Below are positions 1 to 5,993 of a stretch of 6,541 nt of DNA, in pieces (position 1 is the stretch's first letter; each line of letters begins with the position of its first letter). Where the stretch lies: contig JANXVV010000234.1 in assembly GCA_025351525.1 (NCBI GenBank), positions 1-6,541 of the forward strand, in the 5' to 3' direction. The notes under the pieces are model-generated. The model was not told the origin of the DNA. It made no database searches and saw only the letters and a list, made by a program, of their open reading frames with translations. The position numbers were made by a program, and so were the translations under genes. The stretch is from Humisphaera sp. GTDB lineage: Bacteria > Planctomycetota > Phycisphaerae > Tepidisphaerales > Tepidisphaeraceae.

Positions 1-14
1 TTTGCAACCCGTTC

Positions 15-81
15 CTAACAACTGGCAACTAACAACTAACAACTGGCAACTAACAACTAACAACTAACAACTAACAACTAA
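15..81. repeat. 7-bp tandem repeat (CTAACAA)n
   Basis: About nine and a half head-to-tail copies of CTAACAA are seen, starting at 15. The second and fifth copies are the variant CTGGCAA. The array ends four bases before the stop codon of the minus-strand oxidoreductase, so on that strand it would be read as a (TTGTTAG)n tail in the 3' untranslated region. It has no spacers and forms no stem, so it is a simple microsatellite-like array and neither a CRISPR nor a terminator. No function can be assigned. Confidence 0.9.
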
Positions 82-84
82 CCC

Positions 85-1461
85 TCACTTCTGCCCTGCA
101 TACGCCACATAGTTTCCCGGCATGGGGATCGGGTATTTGCCGTTTTCATCGGGGACGGTGGGGGGTTTGGCGTCGAACGAGAACTCTGCGGGCATGAGGC
201 TGGGGCCGTTCTTGAGCGCATCATCCCAACGACAGATCTTGCCGCTGTAGGTCGCCATGCGGCCGAGGATCGACGTCATCGTGCTGTGTGCGCCGTACTC
301 GGCTTCGCTGTAGGCGATGTCGTTGCGGATGGCGTGCTGCAGGTCATCGTGCTCCTGCTGATAGGGATCCTTGCCCTTGGCATCCGACTTCCACTTGCCG
401 CCGCCGATCAGATCGAACCTGTGGCCGCTGATGTCGGCGGTGCCTTTGGTGCCGTGGGCGTACTCGGTGACGCTGTTCCAGCACTTCTGCTGATGGCGAC
501 ATTCGCTGAGCAGTTTCGTGCCATCGGCATAGGTGTACTCGACCATGTGGTGATCGTAGATTTCACCCGAGTCGATGCCGGTGTCGACCTGCTTGCCGCC
601 GACGCCCTGGGCTTCGACGGGGTGACCGTTCTTGACCCAGTTGATCACGTCGAGGTTGTGGATGTGCTGCTCGTTGATGTGGTCGCCGCACAGCCAGTTG
701 AAGTAGTACCAGTTGCGCATCTGGTATTCCATTTCCGTCAGCGGCTCGACGGGCTTGCCGGCCTTCCTGGCGGCGGCTTCCTTCCGCTCCATCAGCGAAG
801 CGCGCTGACGAACCCAGGGGCGGGTTCCGTTCCAGTAAGCGCGCATCAGGATCAGATCGCCGATCGCACCATCCTGGATGCGCTTGACGGTGTCGATGTA
901 GGGGGCCTGGTGATGCCGTTGCAGGCCGATGCCCACCTTCAGATTCTTCTTTTTCGCTTCGATCGCCGCAGCCAGAAACCGGCGGATGCCGGCGGCATCG
1001 GTGGCGACGGGCTTTTCGGCGAAGATGTTTTTCCCCTTCTCGACGGCATATTCAAAATGGATCGGACGGAAGCCGGGCGGCGTGGCGATGACCACCATGT
1101 CGATCCCCGAATCGATCACCCGCTTGTAGGCGTCGAACCCGCTGAAGATCGTCTCATCGGTCACCTTCACCTTGTCGGGGGAGTCTTTGAATTTGGCCTT
1201 CAACGCGCCGAGCGCGCTGCGGGCGTTGTCCTCGAACGCATCGGCGACGGCGACGAGTTCGATGGGGCCCTGGTCGGTGCTAAGCGCCTGCCCGGCCGCC
1301 GCCGTGCCGCGCCCGCCGCAACCGATGAGGCCGACCTTGATCGTGTCACCGCTGGCGGCGTGGGCCGACTGGGCGATAAAACTGTTGACCATCGCCGTGC
1401 CGGCGATCATGGCCGAGGCTTTTAGAACGCCGCGGCGGGACTGATTGAAACTTTCCATCAT
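85..1461 (-). CDS. Gfo/Idh/MocA family oxidoreductase with Tat signal peptide
   Basis: This is a 458-residue predicted NAD(P)-dependent-type oxidoreductase exported by the Tat pathway; its substrate, probably a sugar or polyol derivative, is unknown. Seen: a twin-arginine motif SRRGVLK at residues 8-14, a hydrophobic stretch and a likely cleavage site after AHA (about residue 35). A Rossmann-fold nucleotide loop GCGGRG lies at 47-52, the family EKP motif at 149-151, and the conserved GDHINEQHIHNLD segment with the catalytic-type Asp/His at 259-271. The rest is a C-terminal substrate domain ending in a Pro-rich tail. The start at 1461 is chosen because GAGGAG lies 6 bases upstream (1468-1473) and the Tat motif follows at once; an ATG at 1458 is equally possible. 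A longer frame open to 1560 adds 33 residues that only bury the signal. The gene sits 107 bp downstream of the FGE-fold gene on the same strand. Large families of such secreted oxidoreductases are typical of planctomycetes (established knowledge); the substrate cannot be read from sequence. Confidence 0.93.
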   Translation of the reverse strand: MMESFNQSRRGVLKASAMIAGTAMVNSFIAQSAHAASGDTIKVGLIGCGGRGTAAAGQALSTDQGPIELVAVADAFEDNARSALGALKAKFKDSPDKVKVTDETIFSGFDAYKRVIDSGIDMVVIATPPGFRPIHFEYAVEKGKNIFAEKPVATDAAGIRRFLAAAIEAKKKNLKVGIGLQRHHQAPYIDTVKRIQDGAIGDLILMRAYWNGTRPWVRQRASLMERKEAAARKAGKPVEPLTEMEYQMRNWYYFNWLCGDHINEQHIHNLDVINWVKNGHPVEAQGVGGKQVDTGIDSGEIYDHHMVEYTYADGTKLLSECRHQQKCWNSVTEYAHGTKGTADISGHRFDLIGGGKWKSDAKGKDPYQQEHDDLQHAIRNDIAYSEAEYGAHSTMTSILGRMATYSGKICRWDDALKNGPSLMPAEFSFDAKPPTVPDENGKYPIPMPGNYVAYAGQK

Positions 1462-1467
1462 GCCTGT

Positions 1468-1473
1468 CTCCTC
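1468..1473 (-). promoter_or_regulatory. Ribosome binding site of the oxidoreductase
   Basis: GAGGAG on the minus strand lies 6 bases before the ATG at 1461 and 9 before the second ATG at 1458. It decides against the upstream in-frame start near 1560. Confidence 0.75.
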
Positions 1474-1482
1474 ATCTGGTTG

Positions 1483-1499
1483 GGTCCGCACCGCGGACC
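1483..1499. other. Perfect hairpin in the intergenic gap
   Basis: GGTCCGC and GCGGACC form a perfect 7-bp stem around a 3-base loop. It lies between the two minus-strand genes, about 10 bases upstream of the oxidoreductase ribosome binding site. No T-run follows on either strand, so it is unlikely to be an intrinsic terminator. It could be an RNA-processing or mRNA-stability stem, or chance. Confidence 0.45.
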
Positions 1500-1549
1500 G
1501 GGTTGGGGGTTGTTGCCGAAAGGATATCAGATAGCGATTGCGTCTCGAA

Positions 1550-1578
1550 CCTCGTGCCACGAGGGGAATTATTTCCCC
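1550..1578. other. Overlapping hairpins at the stop of the FGE-fold gene
   Basis: Two palindromes overlap here. CCTCGTG/CACGAGG (1550-1564) lies just past the stop codon, and GGGGAA/TTCCCC (1563-1578) has the stop codon in its 4-base loop. They can fold only alternatively. On the minus strand only two T residues follow the first stem, so termination would be weak at best and read-through into the oxidoreductase is plausible. Confidence 0.35.
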
Positions 1579-2702
1579 GGCCCGACCAATTCGCGAATCT
1601 CGCGATCGCGCTGCTCGAGAATCTTGGCCGTGTATTCATCGTCGACGTTCCAGTACCGCAGTTTGTCCGCTTCAGACGGTTCCTTCGCCGGAGACATCAC
1701 GCGAAAGCCGATCCAGAATCCATCGCTCAACCAGTGCGGGCTTTGCGGCAGTTGCGGATCCTTGATGTTCATCTTCTCGTTGGATCCGATGCGCGAAGCC
1801 GAGCGGCATTGCTCCGGGTCCGATTGGTAGCTTCCGCCGCGAATCACCCGGGGGTATTGCTGCGTGGGCCAGTTAATGGCTTCGTTCCACTTGACCGTTT
1901 TGCCGGCAAATTGTTTGTACCAGTCGGCGGCGTAACCGTCGATGCACCACTGGGCCACGTTGCCGTGCATGTCGAACAATCCCCAGGCATTGGGCTTGAG
2001 CGAACCGACTTCGCGATACGCCAGGTCGCCGCCTTTGTCGGAGTTGTCGATGAAGTTGCCGTACTCACCGAGCTGTTTGACATCGTCGCCGAAGCTGTAG
2101 GCGGTGGTGGTGCCGGCGCGGGCGGCGTATTCCCACTCGGCCTCGGTCGGCAGGCGATAGAAGTGGCCGGTCTTCTTGCTCAGCCATTTGGTGTATTGGC
2201 GGGCCGCGAATTGCGACATGATGACTGCCGGGAATTTTCCGCCTTCGCCCATCCGCTGCAAAATCGGGCCGGCTTCCAGCGTGTACATCGGGGTGGGATA
2301 GGTGACGGCATCGGCCATCTTATCCCTGGGGATCTTCGGTGCGGCTTTATCCGCCGACTGCAACCGATGATAATTCTCCAGGAACAGTTCGTACTCCGCC
2401 TGCGTGACGGCGCACGTTCCCATCCAGAACGGCTCCATCTGAACCGTGAACTGCGGGCCTTCATCCGACTTGCGCTTTTTCTCCGAGTCCGGGCTGCCCA
2501 TCAGAAACGTGCCGCCGGGGATGGGGGCGAGATTGAAACTGACGGGGGTGCCTTCGATCTTTTGAGTGAAGGGTTTGCCTTCGATCAATTTTTCTACCGG
2601 CTTGTCTTGGGCGCGGGCGGACAAAGTCGTCAGCGCCAAAAACATCAACCCGACTCGCCGGACCAGACCGGCCTTTCGCTTGCATGTGGAAACGTTTGAC
2701 AT
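1569..2702 (-). CDS. Secreted SUMF1/formylglycine-generating-enzyme-fold protein
   Basis: This is a 377-residue exported protein with the FGE-sulfatase (SUMF1) fold. Genuine members convert a cysteine of sulfatases to formylglycine. Seen: an N-terminal signal peptide with basic residues, a hydrophobic core and likely cleavage ARA|Q at 31/32. The domain opens at PGGTFLMGS (62-70) and continues with RLPTEAEWEYAARAG (183-197), GLFDMHGNVAQW (241-252), RVIRGGSY (285-292) and closing GFRV (332-335). A charged tail of about 40 residues follows. The first of the two copper-binding catalytic cysteines is replaced by serine (S294), while the second is kept (C299). True FGE activity is therefore unlikely, and a binding or structural role is more probable (inference). 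GTG at 2705 and ATG at 2702 are adjacent possible starts; AGAGGA lies 7 and 10 bases upstream respectively. The oxidoreductase gene follows on the same strand. Fold assignment is secure; function is not. Confidence 0.92.
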   Translation of the reverse strand: MSNVSTCKRKAGLVRRVGLMFLALTTLSARAQDKPVEKLIEGKPFTQKIEGTPVSFNLAPIPGGTFLMGSPDSEKKRKSDEGPQFTVQMEPFWMGTCAVTQAEYELFLENYHRLQSADKAAPKIPRDKMADAVTYPTPMYTLEAGPILQRMGEGGKFPAVIMSQFAARQYTKWLSKKTGHFYRLPTEAEWEYAARAGTTTAYSFGDDVKQLGEYGNFIDNSDKGGDLAYREVGSLKPNAWGLFDMHGNVAQWCIDGYAADWYKQFAGKTVKWNEAINWPTQQYPRVIRGGSYQSDPEQCRSASRIGSNEKMNIKDPQLPQSPHWLSDGFWIGFRVMSPAKEPSEADKLRYWNVDDEYTAKILEQRDREIRELVGPGK

Positions 2703-2752
2703 CACAACAGGTTCCTCTCAATCGGTGTTCTTTGGAAAAGCTCTCGCGTCAC

Positions 2753-2780
2753 AGCATATATTATTACCTATGCCAATCAA
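2753..2780 (-). promoter_or_regulatory. Candidate promoter for the FGE-fold/oxidoreductase pair
   Basis: On the minus strand TTGATT (2775-2780) and TATGCT (2753-2758) are separated by 16 bases, within the AT-rich patch of this GC-rich intergenic region. Initiation about 7 bases beyond the second box would give a leader of about 40 bases before the start at 2702/2705. Both boxes match the sigma-70 consensus only in part, and the same AT-rich patch could also serve the divergent plus-strand genes. Confidence 0.35.
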
Positions 2781-2824
2781 AGTGTTGATCGCCGTAACGT
2801 GGATGCAGGGCCATCGCATTTGGC

Positions 2825-2985
2825 TTTCCGGTCCCCTCCCCCCATGTACTCATGGGGTGAGGGTTAGGGTGAGGGGTTTTTCTTCGTCGCGGGAAGAGGT
2901 GAGATTTCTCGATTCGTCGAACGAAAAAGGCAAGACCCCTCACCCTAACCCTCCCCCCGGAGTACCGGGGGGAGGGGACCGGAAA
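2825..2985. repeat. Inverted pair of a C/G-rich palindromic element (MITE-like)
   Basis: Two near-identical copies of an element of about 50 bp face each other, at 2825-2877 and 2935-2985. The outer 19 bases of the arms (2825-2843 and 2967-2985) are perfect reverse complements. The inner parts share the run GAGGGTTAGGGTGAGGGGT with small differences. Each arm can also fold on itself: the right arm has a perfect 12-bp stem around AGTA (2950-2977), and the left arm a similar stem with one mismatch around 2837-2862. The spacer of about 57 bases shows only partial symmetry. I recall similar CCCTCACCCTAACCCTC-type repeats dispersed in planctomycete and other bacterial genomes, but this could not be searched. 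No coding content is convincing. The right end runs directly into the ApbE reading frame. Confidence 0.85.
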
Positions 2986-4014
2986 TTTTCGATACGATGG
3001 TTCTGGGCGTTCCTGCTTATTTTCTGTCTCAGCGCCGCAGGTTGCCAAACGCATCTGGAGAAGTACGAATTCGTCCGCCCCGAGATGGGCACCGTCTTCC
3101 AGGTCGTGGTGTACGCCCCGGATGCGGCAGCGGCAAAACGGGGGGCGGATGCGGTATTTGCCCGCGCGGACGAACTGAACGCGCTGTTGAGCGACTACGA
3201 TCCGAAGAGCGAGATCAGTCGCCTTTCGCGCCTGACTGATTCCGGCCCGATGACCGCGCCGGTGGCTGTCGGCCATGATCTGTGGCGGATCATCGAGCGC
3301 GCGGTGGAAGCTTCCCGCCGCTCGAACGGAGCCTTTGACATCACGATCGGCCCGTGCGTGAAACTCTGGCGTCGCTCGCATCAGATGGGCGAGCTTCCCA
3401 ACCCCGAACGACTGGCTGAGGCGCGAAAATCGGTCGGCTGGGAGGCGATTAAGCTCTTCCCCGAAACCCATTCCGTCCAACTGCTGAAACCGAAAATGCG
3501 GCTGGATGTCGGCGGCATCGCCAAGGGGTACACCGCGATGGAAATGGTCCGCATGCTGCGAGAGCGCGGCCTGCCCCGCGCCATGGCCGGTGCGGCGGGG
3601 GACATCGCCGTCGGGGATCCGCCGCCCGGCAAATCGAATTGGCGCATCGCCGTCCAAGCCTTGGAACAACCGGACAAAAGCGCCGGTTACGTCGAGCTGC
3701 ACAACGCCTCGGTCTCGACCAGCGGCGACACCGAGCGGTACATCCTCATCGACGGAACTCGCTATTCCCACATCATCGATCCCCGCACCGGCCTCGGCCT
3801 CACCCACCGGATCGGCGCCACGGTGATCGCCACCGATGGGACGACGGCGGATTGGATGTCCAAACCCCTCAGCGTGCTGGGGCCGGAGGAAGGACTGCGG
3901 CTGATCGAAAGCACTCCCGGAGCGGCGGCGCGGGTGGTGACGATCGAGGGGAAGCAAACCAAAGTCTATGAATCAAATCATTGGCGCGAATTTCAGTCCG
4001 CTTCGGTCCCTTGA
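2899..4014 (+). CDS. apbE: ApbE-type FAD:protein FMN transferase, predicted lipoprotein
   Basis: ApbE enzymes use FAD and Mg2+ to attach FMN covalently to a threonine of exported target flavoproteins such as NqrB/NqrC or RnfG. Numbered from the GTG at 2899 (371 residues), a hydrophobic segment ends in the lipobox LSAAGC with the lipidated Cys at 49. The family motifs follow: MGT (63-65), LSDYDPKSE (97-105), FDITIGPCVKLW (146-157), LDVGGIAKGY (202-211), GAAGD (231-235), STSGD (273-277), HIIDPRTG (291-298) and the metal-site-like TTAD (315-318). The domain looks complete. The start is uncertain: between the repeat and the lipobox there is no in-frame ATG, GTG or TTG. The nearest usable codon is the GTG at 2899 inside the repeat spacer, and the next in-frame ATG (3085) would remove the signal. 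The true start could be a rare codon such as ATA at 2992, or the 5' end may have been overwritten by the repeat. No target flavoprotein is visible here. The Lnt-like gene follows 81 bp later and is probably co-transcribed. Confidence 0.85.
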   Translation: MRFLDSSNEKGKTPHPNPPPGVPGGGDRKFSIRWFWAFLLIFCLSAAGCQTHLEKYEFVRPEMGTVFQVVVYAPDAAAAKRGADAVFARADELNALLSDYDPKSEISRLSRLTDSGPMTAPVAVGHDLWRIIERAVEASRRSNGAFDITIGPCVKLWRRSHQMGELPNPERLAEARKSVGWEAIKLFPETHSVQLLKPKMRLDVGGIAKGYTAMEMVRMLRERGLPRAMAGAAGDIAVGDPPPGKSNWRIAVQALEQPDKSAGYVELHNASVSTSGDTERYILIDGTRYSHIIDPRTGLGLTHRIGATVIATDGTTADWMSKPLSVLGPEEGLRLIESTPGAAARVVTIEGKQTKVYESNHWREFQSASVP

Positions 4015-4095
4015 TTTCCTCAGGCGAGTACGGTCTGTGAAGGTTGACGCAGTATGGACTGCTGGCCCATCCTATGAATTGGTTCACAAGCGCGC

Positions 4096-5538
4096 ATGAT
4101 GACAAAGGTGCGAAATGATCTGAAAACTTTAATGCCCACCCACCCGATAAATGCTTTCCGACCTTTACAGCAGTCCCTGATTTGGATGCTGGCCGCATTG
4201 ACCGCGATCGGATATTGGTGCGCGTTCTCGCTCCATGCCGGGCCGGCGGCCATCCTGCTGTCGTTGCCCTGCCTTTTCTGTCTGGCGCGAGTACGCACCT
4301 CCCGACAGGCATTTTACGTGGGCCTGGCCGTGGGGATTGCGATGTACGCGCCGCACCTGTTGTTCTTCAAAGCGGTTTTCGGGCCGCGCGGTTTGCTGCT
4401 TTGGTTGATCGCGGGATTCCCCATTGGCATATTCCTCCTGCTTCTGAATCATGCGCATCGACGACTCGGACCCGCATGGACGCTTTTCTTGACGCCGATA
4501 CTCTGGACCGGCATCGAATATTTTCGCAGTGAGCTTTACTACCTGCGATTCGCGTGGCTACTCCCCGGACAGGTTGCAGCATTTCTGCCGGGAGTCCGAT
4601 GGGCCGCCGTTGGCGTCTATGGGCTGGGGTTTGTGTACGCGCTCGCCGCGGCCCTGGCGGTTGGGCCCCGCCCGATCATCCGAGGCATCGGACTTGCCGC
4701 GCTAATCGGTCTGGCGCTGCTGATGTATGTCCCGGCGCACTCATTCATACGGGTCGAAAGTGATTTGCACGTCGCCGGAATGCAACTTGAATTCCCCGAT
4801 GAAAACACGACGGCGGCACAACTCGATCGTTTGGCGAACGCGCACCCTGAGGCGCAAATTCTTGTGCTGAGCGAGTTGACGTTTCTCGGCCCTGTGCCGT
4901 CCGGCGTTCGGGAGGTGATTCAAAAACATCGTCGCTATCTGATTGTCGGCGGCACTCGAACACTCGATGACGGTCAGTTTTACAACACGGCATTTGTGAT
5001 TGGACCGGACGGGCGGGATGTTTTCAATCAGGCCAAATCCGTGCCGGTGCAATTTATGAGTGATGGCCGGCCCGCCGTCGACCGACAGGTGTGGAATTCA
5101 CCCTGGGGTAAAATCGGCATCGCTGTCTGCTACGACTTGAGCTATGCGGGCATCATGGATGATTTCGTCCGCCAAGGCGCGCAAGGACTCATTATTCCCA
5201 CGATGGATCTTGCCGGCTGGGGCGAATACGAAAGGCGGATGTTGCACGGTCGAATGGCGCCGATTCGTTCCGCCGAATATGGCATCCCCACATTCGGCGT
5301 ATGGAGCTCGGGAATATCACAACTGACGGATCGTTCGGGCCGTGTGATCGCCACTGCGGCCTATCCCGGGCAGGAAGAAATGATCGCCGGACCCTTCGAT
5401 CTATCCAGGACGGGCCGACTCCCACCGGATCGATTTTTAGCCCTGCTCTGCACCGTTATCACGGGGGCATTCATCGTCTATCTGTTAGCAATGCACCTGA
5501 AGCAAAGTCGTGAAATTAAAAGGCATCAGGCGCTTTGA
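4096..5538 (+). CDS. Membrane-bound nitrilase-fold protein resembling apolipoprotein N-acyltransferase (Lnt)
   Basis: This 480-residue protein has the Lnt layout: several N-terminal membrane segments (roughly 27-46, 50-64, 73-93, 98-117, 127-142, 165-189, 195-213), a carbon-nitrogen hydrolase domain (about 224-435) and a last membrane helix (about 447-466). The nitrilase triad is present as E260 (in LSELTF), K314 (in NQAKSVP) and C345 (in AVCYDLSY). Lnt transfers the third acyl chain to the N-terminal cysteine of lipoproteins. However, residues reported as essential in E. coli Lnt differ: the Cys-Tyr-Glu motif is Cys-Tyr-Asp here, the glutamate eight residues after the catalytic lysine is Ser322, and the tryptophan in the region after the first strand is absent. 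It may be a divergent Lnt or a related acyltransferase or amidase, so no gene symbol is given. No clear Shine-Dalgarno sequence precedes the ATGs at 4096 and 4099; an in-frame ATG at 4132 is an alternative. It lies 81 bp after the predicted ApbE lipoprotein, a fitting context. A terminator-like hairpin follows its stop. Confidence 0.85.
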   Translation: MMTKVRNDLKTLMPTHPINAFRPLQQSLIWMLAALTAIGYWCAFSLHAGPAAILLSLPCLFCLARVRTSRQAFYVGLAVGIAMYAPHLLFFKAVFGPRGLLLWLIAGFPIGIFLLLLNHAHRRLGPAWTLFLTPILWTGIEYFRSELYYLRFAWLLPGQVAAFLPGVRWAAVGVYGLGFVYALAAALAVGPRPIIRGIGLAALIGLALLMYVPAHSFIRVESDLHVAGMQLEFPDENTTAAQLDRLANAHPEAQILVLSELTFLGPVPSGVREVIQKHRRYLIVGGTRTLDDGQFYNTAFVIGPDGRDVFNQAKSVPVQFMSDGRPAVDRQVWNSPWGKIGIAVCYDLSYAGIMDDFVRQGAQGLIIPTMDLAGWGEYERRMLHGRMAPIRSAEYGIPTFGVWSSGISQLTDRSGRVIATAAYPGQEEMIAGPFDLSRTGRLPPDRFLALLCTVITGAFIVYLLAMHLKQSREIKRHQAL

Positions 5539-5547
5539 ATACGCTGG

Positions 5548-5581
5548 CAGGGGCATCATCTCGATGAAAATGCCCTGTTTT
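5548..5581 (+). terminator. Rho-independent-type terminator after the Lnt-like gene
   Basis: CAGGGGCAT (5548-5556) pairs with ATGCCCTG (5570-5577) with one bulged G. The loop holds a small CAT/ATG stem. TTTT follows at once (5578-5581). It starts 10 bases after the stop of the Lnt-like gene and lies between two convergent genes. The T-run is present only on the plus strand, so it fits termination of the apbE/Lnt-like transcript. Confidence 0.6.
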
Positions 5582-5592
5582 GTAAGAACGAT

Positions 5593-5817
5593 TTACTTCG
5601 AGTACGCGCCGGTCTTCACCGCGATCTTCTCCTCCGTATGTTGAACCTTGTTCATCGCCTTCGCTTCATCCTCGTGAATTTTATCCCTGTCCACCGTCAG
5701 CGTGACGTTGGTCTTGCCGCCCTGGCCTTCGGAGGCGAGTTGAAACCAGCCGCGTTGAAATCCAATGGCGGAAATGCCGACGACGGCAAGCACGAGGAGG
5801 ATCAGGATCTTTTTCAT
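5593..5817 (-). CDS. Small exported or membrane-anchored protein, function unknown
   Basis: This is a 74-residue protein. Residues 2-3 are lysines, followed by a hydrophobic segment to about residue 20 and then RGWF. There is no lipobox cysteine and no clear signal-peptidase site, so the protein may stay anchored by its N-terminus. The remainder is polar: a predicted beta-like stretch TNVTLTVDRDKI (36-47), then a charged, Lys/Glu-rich helix (about 48-68). The start is supported by GGAG 8 bases upstream on the minus strand. I recall small planctomycete proteins with the same plan (Lys-rich start, hydrophobic segment, RGWF, a TVD-D-KI stretch, charged helix), but could not search for them. It is convergent with the Lnt-like gene and divergent from the GNAT gene, so it is probably monocistronic. 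No function can be assigned. Confidence 0.82.
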   Translation of the reverse strand: MKKILILLVLAVVGISAIGFQRGWFQLASEGQGGKTNVTLTVDRDKIHEDEAKAMNKVQHTEEKIAVKTGAYSK

Positions 5818-5901
5818 GGGCGGTTCTCCGGTGAAGAGTGAGTGGTGAATCAGAATAGGTCGACTATTAGATCCACATCCGATTTACCTTGAACACGTTA
5901 G

Positions 5902-5930
5902 TTGACCTTTCGACCCGCAGCCATTGGAAT
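5902..5930 (+). promoter_or_regulatory. Candidate promoter of the GNAT gene
   Basis: TTGACC (5902-5907) and TGGAAT (5925-5930) are spaced 17 bases apart. The first matches the sigma-70 -35 consensus at five of six positions, the second matches the -10 at four of six. The leader to the GTG at 5994 would be about 55 bases. AT-richer sequence at 5941-5946 (TTTATA) is an alternative -10. Confidence 0.35.
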
Positions 5931-5982
5931 CGGATCGTCTGTTTATAACCGGTTGCTTTATTCGATGGCCAACCCACCGCGT

Positions 5983-5986
5983 GGAG
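5983..5986 (+). promoter_or_regulatory. Ribosome binding site that decides the GTG start
   Basis: GGAG lies 7 bases before the GTG at 5994, an ideal spacing. No in-frame ATG occurs nearby (the next methionine is residue 20, inside the fold), so this site supports the GTG as the true start. Confidence 0.75.
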
Positions 5987-5993
5987 AATCGCT

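Noticed and set aside
15..81. CRISPR array
   Set aside because: The repeats are 7 bases long, directly abutting, with no spacers.
286..1425. Long plus-strand open frame opposite the oxidoreductase
   Set aside because: It is antisense to a gene with clear family motifs; its translation is Val/Asp/Gly-rich low-complexity sequence with no domain, as expected opposite a GC-rich gene.
1462..1560. Upstream extension of the oxidoreductase start to 1560
   Set aside because: It adds 33 Arg/Gln-rich residues before the Tat motif, has no ribosome binding site, and covers the intergenic palindromes; GAGGAG before 1461 fits better.
1503..2699. Long plus-strand open frame opposite the FGE-fold gene
   Set aside because: It is fully antisense to a recognisable SUMF1 domain, is Arg/Gly/Val-rich and shows no family features.
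2825..2985. Simple bidirectional terminator
   Set aside because: It lies between divergent starts, not at gene ends, and consists of two copies of one element; a terminator role for the genes here makes little sense.
2997..3239. Short plus-strand frame starting at ATG 2997
   Set aside because: It is one base out of frame with the lipoprotein signal and ApbE domain; its translation is Arg/Gly/Pro-rich shadow sequence.
2764..3957. Minus-strand open frame opposite apbE
   Set aside because: It overlaps the whole ApbE domain, which has all its motifs on the plus strand; the antisense translation is Arg/Gly/Asp-rich and crosses the repeat element.
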